Part shown: piece after piece, positions 1 to 6,863 of the stretch
Layout of the letters: every line of letters starts with the position of its first letter
Position numbering within the stretch: position 1 is the stretch's first letter
Origin: an uncultured Flavobacteriales bacterium
GTDB taxonomy: Bacteria; Bacteroidota; Bacteroidia; Flavobacteriales_D; Crocinitomicaceae
Length of the DNA: 8,244 nucleotides
Assembly: GCA_903879765.1 (NCBI GenBank)
Contig: CAIRMS010000256.1
Location: 1-8,244, forward strand
Direction of reading: 5' to 3'
Translations under genes and position numbers: made by a program
The notes under the pieces: model-generated
What the model was told of the DNA's origin: nothing
Databases searched by the model: none
Seen by the model: the letters and a program-made list of their open reading frames with translations, nothing else

Positions 1-662
1 AAGGTCAACATCGATTGTTCGGTCATGCTGAAGGCGTTTTATCGGTGAAAGAAATCATTAAAACGGCAAGAGAAATCGGCATACAGTATTTGACGATGTA
101 TGCTTTTTCCACAGAAAACTGGAATCGACCAGCTGAAGAAGTAGCTGGATTAATGGATTTGCTTGTTCAAGCAATCACAAATGAAACCGACGAAATGCAT
201 GAAAATGGGGTTCGTCTAATGACCATAGGTGATATTTCTGCGCTTCCTGAATCTTGTATCGTATCTTTAAACGAAGCAACGCACAAAACACGAGAAAACA
301 CAAATCTCACGTTAGTTCTAGCGTTAAATTATAGTGCCCGCTCGGAAATAACCAGCGCTTGCAAAAGACTAGCTGAAGAAGTTAAAATCGGACTCATTTC
401 TTTAGATCAAATCACAGAAGATTCCATCAGTGAAAAACTGAACACTTCAGGTATTCCAGATCCAGAATTATTGATTCGCACTAGTGGAGAATGCCGTATT
501 AGTAACTTTTTGCTTTGGCAATTGTCTTATACAGAGTTATACTTTACACCAGTTCATTGGCCTGACTTTAGAAAAAAGGAATTTGTGAATGCTATAATTG
601 CTTATCAACAAAGAGAAAGAAGATTTGGAAAAATCTCAGAACAATTAAACGATAATAAATGA
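1..662 (+). CDS. uppS: Isoprenyl transferase / undecaprenyl diphosphate synthase, 5'-truncated by window edge
   Basis: Cis-prenyltransferase that extends farnesyl diphosphate with isopentenyl diphosphate to make the C55 carrier lipid for peptidoglycan and surface glycans; cytosolic, membrane-associated. The reading frame is open to the left edge (first whole codon at 3), giving ...GQHRLFGHAEGV, which matches the family's N-terminal region. The TTG at 15 is therefore internal and not a start. About 25-30 N-terminal residues, including the catalytic Asp region, lie outside the window. Visible family motifs are YAFSTENWNRP, NYSAR, the diphosphate-binding RTSGECRISNF (about 477-509) with both Arg and the Ser retained, then LLWQ, TELYF and WPDF. 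The C-terminal end looks complete. The stop TGA overlaps the bamA ATG in ATGA (659-662), so the genes are probably co-transcribed and translationally coupled. Identity is very secure from motifs and the following gene. Confidence 0.96.
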   Translation, partial: GQHRLFGHAEGVLSVKEIIKTAREIGIQYLTMYAFSTENWNRPAEEVAGLMDLLVQAITNETDEMHENGVRLMTIGDISALPESCIVSLNEATHKTRENTNLTLVLALNYSARSEITSACKRLAEEVKIGLISLDQITEDSISEKLNTSGIPDPELLIRTSGECRISNFLLWQLSYTELYFTPVHWPDFRKKEFVNAIIAYQQRERRFGKISEQLNDNK

Positions 663-3214
663 GATACTTAGTTGTATTTATACTCTTTTCTTTTGTGACA
701 TATGGTCAAAATGGACCAACGACACTAGGTGGTTTAGATTTCGATTATACTTCTCCAAAGGAATATGAAATTGGCCCTGTGCGTGTTGTAGGCGCAGATA
801 ATTACGATCACCAAGGAATTAAAATGATTGCAGGATTGCGTCAAGGCCAAATGATTACCTTGCCTAGTCAGCAAATTAATAAAGCCATTCAAAATTTATG
901 GTCAGAAGGATTGTTTTCGAATATATCTATTTATGCAGAAAAAGAGGTGGCGGGAGTGATTTACCTCGTCATCGAATTAGTCCCTCGACCAAAATTGTCT
1001 AAATTTAAATTTAATGGCATCACAAAACGTGAAGCAGATAAAGTACGCGAAGAAATTTCCCTTTACGCAGGAAAAACGATCACAGAAAATCTCATTTTTC
1101 AAACGAACAGTAAAATAAGAGGATACTTTCGTGAAAAGGGATTTTACCATGTCAACGTGAGTATTTCGCGCACAAAGGACACCCTTATTAACGATTCGGA
1201 AATATTCGCCATCACCATTGATAAAGGACCAAAAATTGGAATTAAGGAAATCGAAATCATTGGAAGCACAGAAGTTCCATTGTGGAAATTGAAAATGGCC
1301 ATGAAAGACACGAAACAAAAAGGAGTCCTACGCATTTTTAAGCGATCTAAATTCACGGAGTCTAGTTATCAAACAGACAAATTAGCCTTAATGGCAAAAT
1401 TTAATAAGGTTGGACTACGCGACGCACAAATTATACATGATACTGTTTATCTTTTAGATGAAAAGAATTTAAAAATTCAAATTCAAATTAGTGAAGGAGA
1501 AAAGTACTACTTCGGAGATGTTGAATGGATCGGTAATACAAAGTATCGCTCTAGTTTCTTGGATACGGTATTGGGAATTAAAAAAGGTGATTTATATAAT
1601 AAAGATTTATTTACGCAACGTTTATTCGGCGGTCCGGATGGCAGAGATATATCTGCATTGTACATGAATAAAGGGTATTTGTTTTTCCAAGTGATTCCTG
1701 TTGAAACAAATGTCACAAATAATAAGATCAATCATCAAATCCGAATCATAGAAGGAAAAATTGCAACGAACGGAACCATTACGATTCGCGGAAATACGAA
1801 AACAAATGACCACGTGATTTTACGTGAGGTAAGAACGAAACCCGGAGATGTTTTTAACAAGGAAGACATCATGAGAACGCAACGTGAATTGTCTCAATTA
1901 GGATTTTTTAACGATCAAGGATTCCAAGTTAACCCAATGCCAAATCCCGCTAAAGGAACAGTGGATATTGAATACGTGGTAGAAGAAAAATCAAGTGACC
2001 AAATTGAATTATCAGGTGGGTATGGTGGGGCTGGTCCTTCAACCCCAGGGAGAATTATTGGTACCGTTGGATTATCATTCAATAATTTTTCCACCAAAAA
2101 TTTCTTTAAAAAGGAAGCTTGGTCGCCTCTTCCCGGTGGTGATGGACAGCGTTTATCGATTCGTGCGCAGTCTAATGGTCGTTTTTACCAAGGATATAAC
2201 TTCTCTTTCACCGAGCCATGGTTGGGTGGCAAGAAGCCGAATTCACTTTCCTTTTGGGTAAATCGCACAGCATTATCTACTACAGGTTTCTTGAGATCGG
2301 ACCCAAATTATACCGGACTTTCCATAACAGGAACAGGTGTTGGTCTTGGACGCCGTAAAAGATGGCCAGATGATTATTTCACCGCGTATTACGAGATGAG
2401 TTATCAGTATTATGATGTTATGAAGGACACACGTTTCCCATTATTTAATGAAGGTTACGCAAATGACATTGCCTTAAAGTACGTGCTTCAACGTAGTTCC
2501 GTTAGCGCCCCAATTTATCCACAGAGCGGATCCAATTTTACATTAACAGCGAAAGCAACGCTTCCGTATTCATACTTTCGGGATGATGTAGATTATGCTG
2601 GAATGACTGATCGTGAACGTTTTTTATTCTTGGAGTATTATCGTTTTAAATTTACGGGAGAATGGTTTTTACCATTAACCGCTGACAAAAAACTTGTCCT
2701 CATGCCGCGCTTTGGTTTTGGTTATATTGGAATGTACAATAAATCAAAGGGTTTAACACCTTTCGATCGTTATTCGATGGGAGGAAGTGGTCTCTCGGGA
2801 GTGAATCAATTAGGTGGACGTGAAATCATTGCCTTAAGAGGATATGATGATCAAAGTATCTCTGCAAATGGCGGGGATCCAATCATTGCTAAGTATACCT
2901 TGGAATTACGCTATCCGATCTCCTTAAATCCTCAAGCGACATTCTATGCGCTAACATTTTTAGAGGCAGGAAATACCTATCCAACATTTGATAAATTCAA
3001 TCCGTTTAACGTGAAACGAGCAGCAGGTGTGGGTATCCGTGTGTTCTTACCAATGTTTGGTATGTTAGGACTAGATTACGGTTTTGGTTTCGATAAATTG
3101 GATAGCTGGGCTAGTGGTGCTGGATCAACATCTGGATCAGACGCTTCAATCATGAATAAAGGATTTTATCCAAAATTGAGCTTCACCATCGGAATGAACT
3201 TAGGCGAATTATAG
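659..3214 (+). CDS. bamA: Outer membrane protein assembly factor BamA (Omp85 family)
   Basis: Central outer-membrane insertase that folds beta-barrel proteins into the outer membrane. The 851-residue product begins with a signal peptide (about residues 1-16, probable cleavage TYG|Q17). Five POTRA repeats follow at roughly 35-109, 112-190, 192-281, 283-367 and 368-444, each showing the family pattern (for example GLFSN in POTRA1, GFYHV in POTRA2, GYLFF in POTRA4, ILREVRTKPGDVFN and LGFF in POTRA5). The barrel covers about 446-851, with FTEPW at 517-521 and the lid-loop motif LRGYDD at 726-731 (equivalent to VRGF/Y). A Gly/Ser-rich loop lies at about 817-827 before the last strand. The C-terminus FTIGMNL-GEL ends three residues past the expected beta-signal and lacks a terminal aromatic residue. 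The start is set by the ATGA overlap with uppS and by the signal peptide. Two chaperone genes follow. Confidence 0.97.
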   Translation: MRYLVVFILFSFVTYGQNGPTTLGGLDFDYTSPKEYEIGPVRVVGADNYDHQGIKMIAGLRQGQMITLPSQQINKAIQNLWSEGLFSNISIYAEKEVAGVIYLVIELVPRPKLSKFKFNGITKREADKVREEISLYAGKTITENLIFQTNSKIRGYFREKGFYHVNVSISRTKDTLINDSEIFAITIDKGPKIGIKEIEIIGSTEVPLWKLKMAMKDTKQKGVLRIFKRSKFTESSYQTDKLALMAKFNKVGLRDAQIIHDTVYLLDEKNLKIQIQISEGEKYYFGDVEWIGNTKYRSSFLDTVLGIKKGDLYNKDLFTQRLFGGPDGRDISALYMNKGYLFFQVIPVETNVTNNKINHQIRIIEGKIATNGTITIRGNTKTNDHVILREVRTKPGDVFNKEDIMRTQRELSQLGFFNDQGFQVNPMPNPAKGTVDIEYVVEEKSSDQIELSGGYGGAGPSTPGRIIGTVGLSFNNFSTKNFFKKEAWSPLPGGDGQRLSIRAQSNGRFYQGYNFSFTEPWLGGKKPNSLSFWVNRTALSTTGFLRSDPNYTGLSITGTGVGLGRRKRWPDDYFTAYYEMSYQYYDVMKDTRFPLFNEGYANDIALKYVLQRSSVSAPIYPQSGSNFTLTAKATLPYSYFRDDVDYAGMTDRERFLFLEYYRFKFTGEWFLPLTADKKLVLMPRFGFGYIGMYNKSKGLTPFDRYSMGGSGLSGVNQLGGREIIALRGYDDQSISANGGDPIIAKYTLELRYPISLNPQATFYALTFLEAGNTYPTFDKFNPFNVKRAAGVGIRVFLPMFGMLGLDYGFGFDKLDSWASGAGSTSGSDASIMNKGFYPKLSFTIGMNLGEL

Positions 3215-3232
3215 AATATTACAATAAATGTT

Positions 3233-3240
3233 TAACTTCG
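3233..3240 (+). promoter_or_regulatory. Possible Bacteroidota-type -7 box upstream of first ompH gene
   Basis: TAACTTCG resembles the Bacteroidota -7 element TAnnTTTG (one mismatch) and lies 24 bases before the ATG at 3265, which would give a leader of about 20 bases. No good TTTG -33 element is seen at the usual spacing of about 19. It lies in the 50-base bamA-ompH gap, so it could give the chaperone pair its own transcription as well as read-through from bamA. Weak, motif-only evidence. Confidence 0.3.
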
Positions 3241-3264
3241 CCGTTCTTTAGAAACAATTTTTAT

Positions 3265-3777
3265 ATGGCAAAGTATTGTTTTCTCTTCATTTTGTTTTTT
3301 GGCATGCGATTTGCCAATGCACAAACGTACGCGTTTATTGATTCTGATTATATTTTAAAAAATGTTCCGGAATATGTTGAAGCAAAAGAACGCCTAGATA
3401 AAATGGCCGAACGGTGGACAAAAGAAATCGAAGAACGTTACGAAGCCATTAAAACAAAAAAAGCTAGCTTCGATAGAGAAGAGGTTCTTCTTCCAAAAGA
3501 GGAAAAAGAAAAAAGAAAAACGGAAATTGAAAATCTGGAAAAAGACGCGATTGAATTGCAAACACAACATTTTGGCTCAAACGGAGATTATTTCCAAAAG
3601 CGTCAAGAGTTGGTAAAACCCATTCAGGACCGTGTTTTTACAGCGATGAAAAAAGTAGCAAAGAGGGAAGGATATTCCTTCGTTTTTGACAAATCGAACC
3701 AAAGTAATTTGGTTTATGCAGAGAAAGAGTTTGACATGAGTGACTCTGTTCTCGAAGAAATGGGTATAACAAAGTAA
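3265..3777 (+). CDS. OmpH/Skp family periplasmic chaperone, first copy
   Basis: Small periplasmic chaperone of the OmpH/Skp family, which holds unfolded outer-membrane proteins on the way to BamA. The 170-residue product has a signal peptide (1-19, cleavage FANA|Q20), then the family opening strand YAFIDSDYILKNVPEY. A long charged, coiled-coil-forming region follows at about 38-115, rich in Lys and Glu, and then the conserved C-terminal part: KPIQDRVFTAMKKVAKREGYSFVFD (about 118-142, read as two pieces around Met128) and LVYAEKEFDMSDSVLEEMG. Length is normal for the family. It sits 50 bases after bamA and 12 bases before a second, divergent paralogue, an arrangement common in Bacteroidota. 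Function is inferred from family and neighbourhood; whether it is a true Skp functional equivalent cannot be told from sequence alone. Confidence 0.92.
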   Translation: MAKYCFLFILFFGMRFANAQTYAFIDSDYILKNVPEYVEAKERLDKMAERWTKEIEERYEAIKTKKASFDREEVLLPKEEKEKRKTEIENLEKDAIELQTQHFGSNGDYFQKRQELVKPIQDRVFTAMKKVAKREGYSFVFDKSNQSNLVYAEKEFDMSDSVLEEMGITK

Positions 3778-3789
3778 CATACATAAAGA

Positions 3790-4305
3790 ATGAAAAATTT
3801 ATTATTAGGATTGGTATTATTTATTGGATTTGGCGCAGCGGCTCAATCAAAAGTAGCGCATGTTGATTCACAGAAATTATTAGACACAATGCCTTCTCGC
3901 AAAGCAGCAGTTGCTCAGTTGGATCAAATTCAAAAATCAGGAGTATCTGAACTTGAAGAAATGCAAAAGGCCTTCGAATCAGCGTATAAAATTTTTGTGG
4001 AAAAAGAAAAAGACATGCCTCCGATGATTAAAGAAAACGAGCAAAACAAATTGATGCGTATGCAACAAAACTTGGAAACCCGCCAAGCAGAATTGGAGCA
4101 AGAATTGAAAACATATAGTCAGCAATTAAACCAACCAATTTTAGATCGCGTTCAAAAGGCGATTGAAATCGTTTCAGAACGCAAAAAGTTGAATTATGTG
4201 TTGGATCAATCTTCCATGACCATGTATTACAAAGGCGGCATGGATATTACGAATGAAGTAATTACTGAGCTATTAATTTTAGATGCTGCAGCAACCAAAA
4301 AATAA
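3790..4305 (+). CDS. OmpH/Skp family periplasmic chaperone, second copy
   Basis: Second OmpH/Skp-type periplasmic chaperone, 171 residues. Signal peptide 1-18 (MKNLLLGLVLFIGFGAAA, cleavage before Q19), followed by the strand KVAHVDSQKLLDTMPSR, a Gln/Glu/Met-rich coiled-coil region at about 40-115, then the conserved QPILDRVQKAIEIVSERKK segment (115-133), LNYVLDQSS (134-142) and a final MDITNEVITELL helix. It shares architecture with the preceding gene, but the two diverge strongly in the coiled coil: this one is Gln/Met-rich where the first is Lys/Glu-rich. They are therefore old paralogues rather than a recent duplication. The 12-base gap from the upstream stop indicates the same transcript, and the strong hairpin at 4327-4354 marks its end. 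The ATG is the only start giving a complete signal peptide. Confidence 0.93.
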   Translation: MKNLLLGLVLFIGFGAAAQSKVAHVDSQKLLDTMPSRKAAVAQLDQIQKSGVSELEEMQKAFESAYKIFVEKEKDMPPMIKENEQNKLMRMQQNLETRQAELEQELKTYSQQLNQPILDRVQKAIEIVSERKKLNYVLDQSSMTMYYKGGMDITNEVITELLILDAAATKK

Positions 4306-4326
4306 GCACGTAAAAATTTTATAATG

Positions 4327-4354
4327 AAAGGCAATCCATGAGATTGCCTTTTTT
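4327..4354 (+). terminator. Rho-independent terminator after the uppS-bamA-ompH-ompH unit
   Basis: A perfect 10-bp stem AAAGGCAATC (4327-4336) / GATTGCCTTT (4342-4351) with a 5-base loop CATGA, continuing into a T tract through 4354. It lies 22 bases after the second ompH stop and 16 bases before murI, so it separates the chaperone transcript from murI. Confidence 0.9.
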
Positions 4355-4357
4355 GTT

Positions 4358-4365
4358 TAGTTTTG
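4358..4365 (+). promoter_or_regulatory. Possible -7 box directly upstream of murI
   Basis: TAGTTTTG matches the Bacteroidota TAnnTTTG -7 consensus exactly and ends four bases before the murI ATG (4370). A start site at the usual distance would fall on or next to the ATG, giving a leaderless or nearly leaderless message. No TTTG is seen at the standard -33 spacing; that position falls inside the terminator stem. The region is T-rich, so a chance match is quite possible. Confidence 0.3.
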
Positions 4366-4369
4366 AATC

Positions 4370-5194
4370 ATGAACAAGAAGTCACCAATAGGTATATTTG
4401 ACTCGGGGTACGGTGGTCTCACAGTCTTCGATGAGGTACAAAAAGCCTTGCCAGAATATGATTATTTGTATTTTGGTGATAATGCAAGAGCGCCTTATGG
4501 TAACCGATCGTTTGATGTGGTCTACGAATATACGCTTGAGGCTGTTCAGTTTTTATTTGATCAAGGATGTCCACTAGTTGTGCTAGCTTGCAATACTGCT
4601 TCCGCAAAAGCGCTTCGCACCATTCAACAAAATAACCTGCCTAAATTAGATCCTGAAAAACGTGTCCTGGGTGTCATTCGACCAAGCACGGAAGAAATCG
4701 GTTTTCTGAGTAAAACAAGACACGTGGGAATTCTTGGAACAACGGGAACGATTCAAAGTGAATCCTATGTGATTGAATTGAAAAAATTTGCACCTGATGT
4801 TTTGGTTTCTCAACATGCTTGTCCGATGTGGGTGCCATTAATTGAAAATGAAAAGTACCAGCATCCAGCGGGAATTCAATTTATTGAAGAGGATGTAAAC
4901 GAGCTCCTAAAAAAAGACCCGCTTATAGACACGATTATCTTAGCATGCACACATTATCCGGTAGTTGCGGAGAAAATACAGCAAATCGCAGGAAAAGACA
5001 TAAAAGTGGTGTCTCAAGGGCCAATTGTAGCGGATAAACTGAAGCAATATTTGAAAGCTCATCCTGAAATGGAAGAAAAACTTTCAAAAAACGCTTTGCG
5101 CGAATTTTACAGTTCAGAGTCAACGATAGTTTTTAATGAGAAGGCAGAACGGTTTCTAGGCTATCCAGTTACTTCAATTCACCACAGTTTTTAA
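4370..5194 (+). CDS. murI: Glutamate racemase
   Basis: Cofactor-independent racemase that converts L-glutamate to D-glutamate for peptidoglycan stem peptides; cytosolic. The 274-residue product is of normal length and carries both halves of the active site. The first half has IFDSGYGGLTV with D11 and S12, YFGDNARAPYG (35-44), and LACNTAS with the catalytic Cys74. The second half has the second catalytic Cys193 in ILACTHYP (190-197) with Thr194 and His195. GVIRPSTEE at 101-109 and HVGILGTTGTIQS at 118-130 also fit the family. It follows the terminator that closes the chaperone unit, so it probably has its own promoter, and it is the last gene of the plus-strand envelope block. Its stop TAA (5192-5194) interlocks with the stop of the convergent lipoprotein gene through the shared TTAA. 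No terminator is seen after it. Confidence 0.97.
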   Translation: MNKKSPIGIFDSGYGGLTVFDEVQKALPEYDYLYFGDNARAPYGNRSFDVVYEYTLEAVQFLFDQGCPLVVLACNTASAKALRTIQQNNLPKLDPEKRVLGVIRPSTEEIGFLSKTRHVGILGTTGTIQSESYVIELKKFAPDVLVSQHACPMWVPLIENEKYQHPAGIQFIEEDVNELLKKDPLIDTIILACTHYPVVAEKIQQIAGKDIKVVSQGPIVADKLKQYLKAHPEMEEKLSKNALREFYSSESTIVFNEKAERFLGYPVTSIHHSF

Positions 5195-5523
5195 GGAATC
5201 TGTCGGCTGAGACGGTCCATTATGGATGTGTTCAGTTCTTTGAATGTTTCTGGCTGACTAGCATAATACACATAGCTATCTTTGAACTGTTTCTTTGTTA
5301 TGTGATGTTTTTTGAAAACACCGCTCAACGATTCTTCCAGGGCATCTTTATAAATTCCCGGAATACCATGTTTGCTTTGGTAATAACTCTCCATGAGTAA
5401 AACATCTTCTAAAACGAGGCTCATTTTCTCTTCCTCAATCAGATTCGACGGTTTTTTAGTGCCTTCTTGTTGACATCCAAGAAATAAAGTTAAGAGGCAA
5501 CAAAGGACAACAGCTAATTTCAT
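5191..5523 (-). CDS. Small DUF4296-like lipoprotein of unknown function
   Basis: Predicted lipoprotein of 110 residues. I prefer the ATG at 5523-5521 over the in-frame TTG one codon upstream, because the ATG forms a TGATG junction with the preceding dihydroorotase stop. A lipoprotein signal (MKLAVVLCCLLTLFLGC) has a lipobox LFLGC with Cys17 as the lipidated residue. The mature part is mostly charged helix: PSNLIEEEKMSLVLEDVLLMES (25-46, given here as family-like opening), a middle GIPGIYKDALEESLSGVFKKH, then ITKKQFKDSYVYY and PETFKELNTSIMDRLSRQ. This pattern resembles the Bacteroidota-restricted DUF4296 family; function is not known to me. CQQEG after the Cys is not a strong surface-export signal, so an inner-leaflet location is possible. 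It is the last gene of the minus-strand unit. Confidence 0.82.
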   Translation of the reverse strand: MKLAVVLCCLLTLFLGCQQEGTKKPSNLIEEEKMSLVLEDVLLMESYYQSKHGIPGIYKDALEESLSGVFKKHHITKKQFKDSYVYYASQPETFKELNTSIMDRLSRQIP

Positions 5524-6863
5524 CAAGCAATAGTAAATAAAAGTCTTTCACCTGTTTTCCCCTCCAAAATTTCTCCTTTTGAATAGGCCATTCTACCATT
5601 GATAAATGTGCTATCGATGGCATGTGTAAACGTGTGTCCTTCAAATGGTGACCATGCGCATTTTGATAAACAATTTTCTTTGTGAACAGTAGTATTTCTA
5701 TTTGGATCCACAATAACGATATCTGCATGGTAACCTTCGCGTAAAAATCCACGTTCTTGAACTCTGAATAAAGTTGCGGGAGCGTGCGCCATTTTTTCCA
5801 CTACTCGTTCAATGCTGATGCGTCCTTCTTGAACTTTTTCTAACATGGCAATTAACGCATGTTGTACAAGGGGTCCGCCGGATGGAGCACTCATGTATTT
5901 AGCCGATTTCTCCTCAAGTGTATGAGGGGCGTGATCTGTTGCAATGACGTCAATTCGGTTATCAAGCACGGCTTTCCAAATCCCTTCTCGGTCAGCGGCA
6001 GTTTTCACAGCAGGATTCCATTTAATGAAGTTTCCTTTTACAGCGTAATCTTGGTCCGAAAACCAAAGGTGGTGAATACACGCTTCTGCGGTAATATGTT
6101 TTTTCTCTAAAGGCAATGTGTTGTCGAACAAATGCGTTTCGCGTTCTGTTGAAATATGTAAAACATGTAACCGCGATTGATGTTTTTTAGCTAGGGAAAC
6201 GGCTAAAGAAGATGAAAGATAACACGCTTCCTCACTTCGGATGATAGGGTGTTGTTCAATTGGAATGTCTTCACCGTATTTCGCTTGAAACAGAGCCATA
6301 TTTGTTCGGACAGTTAATTCATCTTCACAATGTGTTGCGATGAGCATGGAAACGCGTGAAAAGAGGCTTTCTAAGACAGCTTCTTTATCAACCAACATGT
6401 TTCCCGTTGAAGAGCCCATAAAGATCTTTATTCCGCAAATATTTTGATGATTTGTTTTTAGCACTTCCTCTAAATTATCATTGGAGGCCCCCATAAAAAA
6501 GGAGTAGTTTGCCAATGATGTTTGCGCGGCAATTTGATATTTATCTTCTAATAATTCTTGAGTCAACGCATTTGGAATTGTATTCGGCATTTCCATAAAG
6601 GAAGTAATTCCACCAGCAACAGCGGCTCTAGATTCAGTAAAAATGGTTCCTTTGTGTGTTAATCCAGGCTCTCTAAAATGGACCTGATCATCGATGCAAC
6701 CAGGAAGAATGTATTTTCCTTCGGCATTGATCTCCGCAACACCAATTGGTAATTCAATATTGGCAGCGATTTTTTCGATACGGCCATTTTGAATCAATAC
6801 GTCTCCAACAAATTGTTTTCCTTCATTGACAATTGTTCCGGCTTTGATCAAATAATTATTCAT
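5523..6863 (-). CDS. pyrC: Dihydroorotase-family amidohydrolase, atypical metal motif
   Basis: Cyclic amidohydrolase, most likely dihydroorotase (carbamoyl-aspartate to dihydroorotate, third step of pyrimidine synthesis). The 446 residues match class I length. Visible elements: N-terminal beta part (1-50), GCIDDQVHFREPGLTHKG (55-72), MPNT with Asn94, GIKIFMGSSTG with Lys146, ATHCEDE with His178, LHVLHIS with His236, and ATDHAPH with Asp310, then the C-terminal beta return. The substrate Arg64 and Asn94 are present. Oddities: the first His of the usual DxHxHxR is Gln60 (codon CAG at 6686-6684), and the usual NPPLR is NPAVK (283-287). From memory, such variants occur in other Bacteroidota dihydroorotases, so this looks lineage-specific rather than a broken enzyme. 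Its ATG overlaps the upstream glycosyltransferase stop by 4 bases. Another amidohydrolase function (for example hydantoinase-like) is less likely. Confidence 0.88.
   Translation of the reverse strand: MNNYLIKAGTIVNEGKQFVGDVLIQNGRIEKIAANIELPIGVAEINAEGKYILPGCIDDQVHFREPGLTHKGTIFTESRAAVAGGITSFMEMPNTIPNALTQELLEDKYQIAAQTSLANYSFFMGASNDNLEEVLKTNHQNICGIKIFMGSSTGNMLVDKEAVLESLFSRVSMLIATHCEDELTVRTNMALFQAKYGEDIPIEQHPIIRSEEACYLSSSLAVSLAKKHQSRLHVLHISTERETHLFDNTLPLEKKHITAEACIHHLWFSDQDYAVKGNFIKWNPAVKTAADREGIWKAVLDNRIDVIATDHAPHTLEEKSAKYMSAPSGGPLVQHALIAMLEKVQEGRISIERVVEKMAHAPATLFRVQERGFLREGYHADIVIVDPNRNTTVHKENCLSKCAWSPFEGHTFTHAIDSTFINGRMAYSKGEILEGKTGERLLFTIA

Noticed and set aside
15..17. TTG as a start codon for uppS
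   Set aside because: The frame continues to the left edge with family-conserved residues (GQHRLFGH), so the gene is truncated by the window rather than starting here.
977..1318. Open frame of 113 codons on the minus strand inside bamA
   Set aside because: It lies fully within the POTRA-coding part of bamA, has a Cys/Phe-rich composition typical of an antisense shadow, and shows no recognisable motif. The other antisense or out-of-frame openings inside real genes (for example 1995-2261, 5859-6110, 6789-7019) were rejected for the same reason.
3203..3242. Inverted repeat GGCGAA / TTCGCC spanning the end of bamA and the gap before ompH
   Set aside because: Only 6 bp with a 28-base AT-rich loop and no T tract afterwards; not convincing as a terminator or operator.
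5200..5216. Short stem CTGTC / GACGG near the convergent stops as a bidirectional terminator
   Set aside because: Five pairs including a G-T wobble, located within coding sequence, with no T tract on either side.
5524..5526. TTG as the start of the lipoprotein gene
   Set aside because: The adjacent ATG (5523-5521) is a better start codon, forms a standard TGATG junction with the preceding stop and leaves an intact lipoprotein signal.
5523..6863. Reading the dihydroorotase homologue as a non-catalytic pseudo-dihydroorotase
   Set aside because: Only one metal ligand is altered; Lys146, His178, His236, Asp310, Arg64 and Asn94 are all kept, unlike pseudo-dihydroorotases that lose most of the site.
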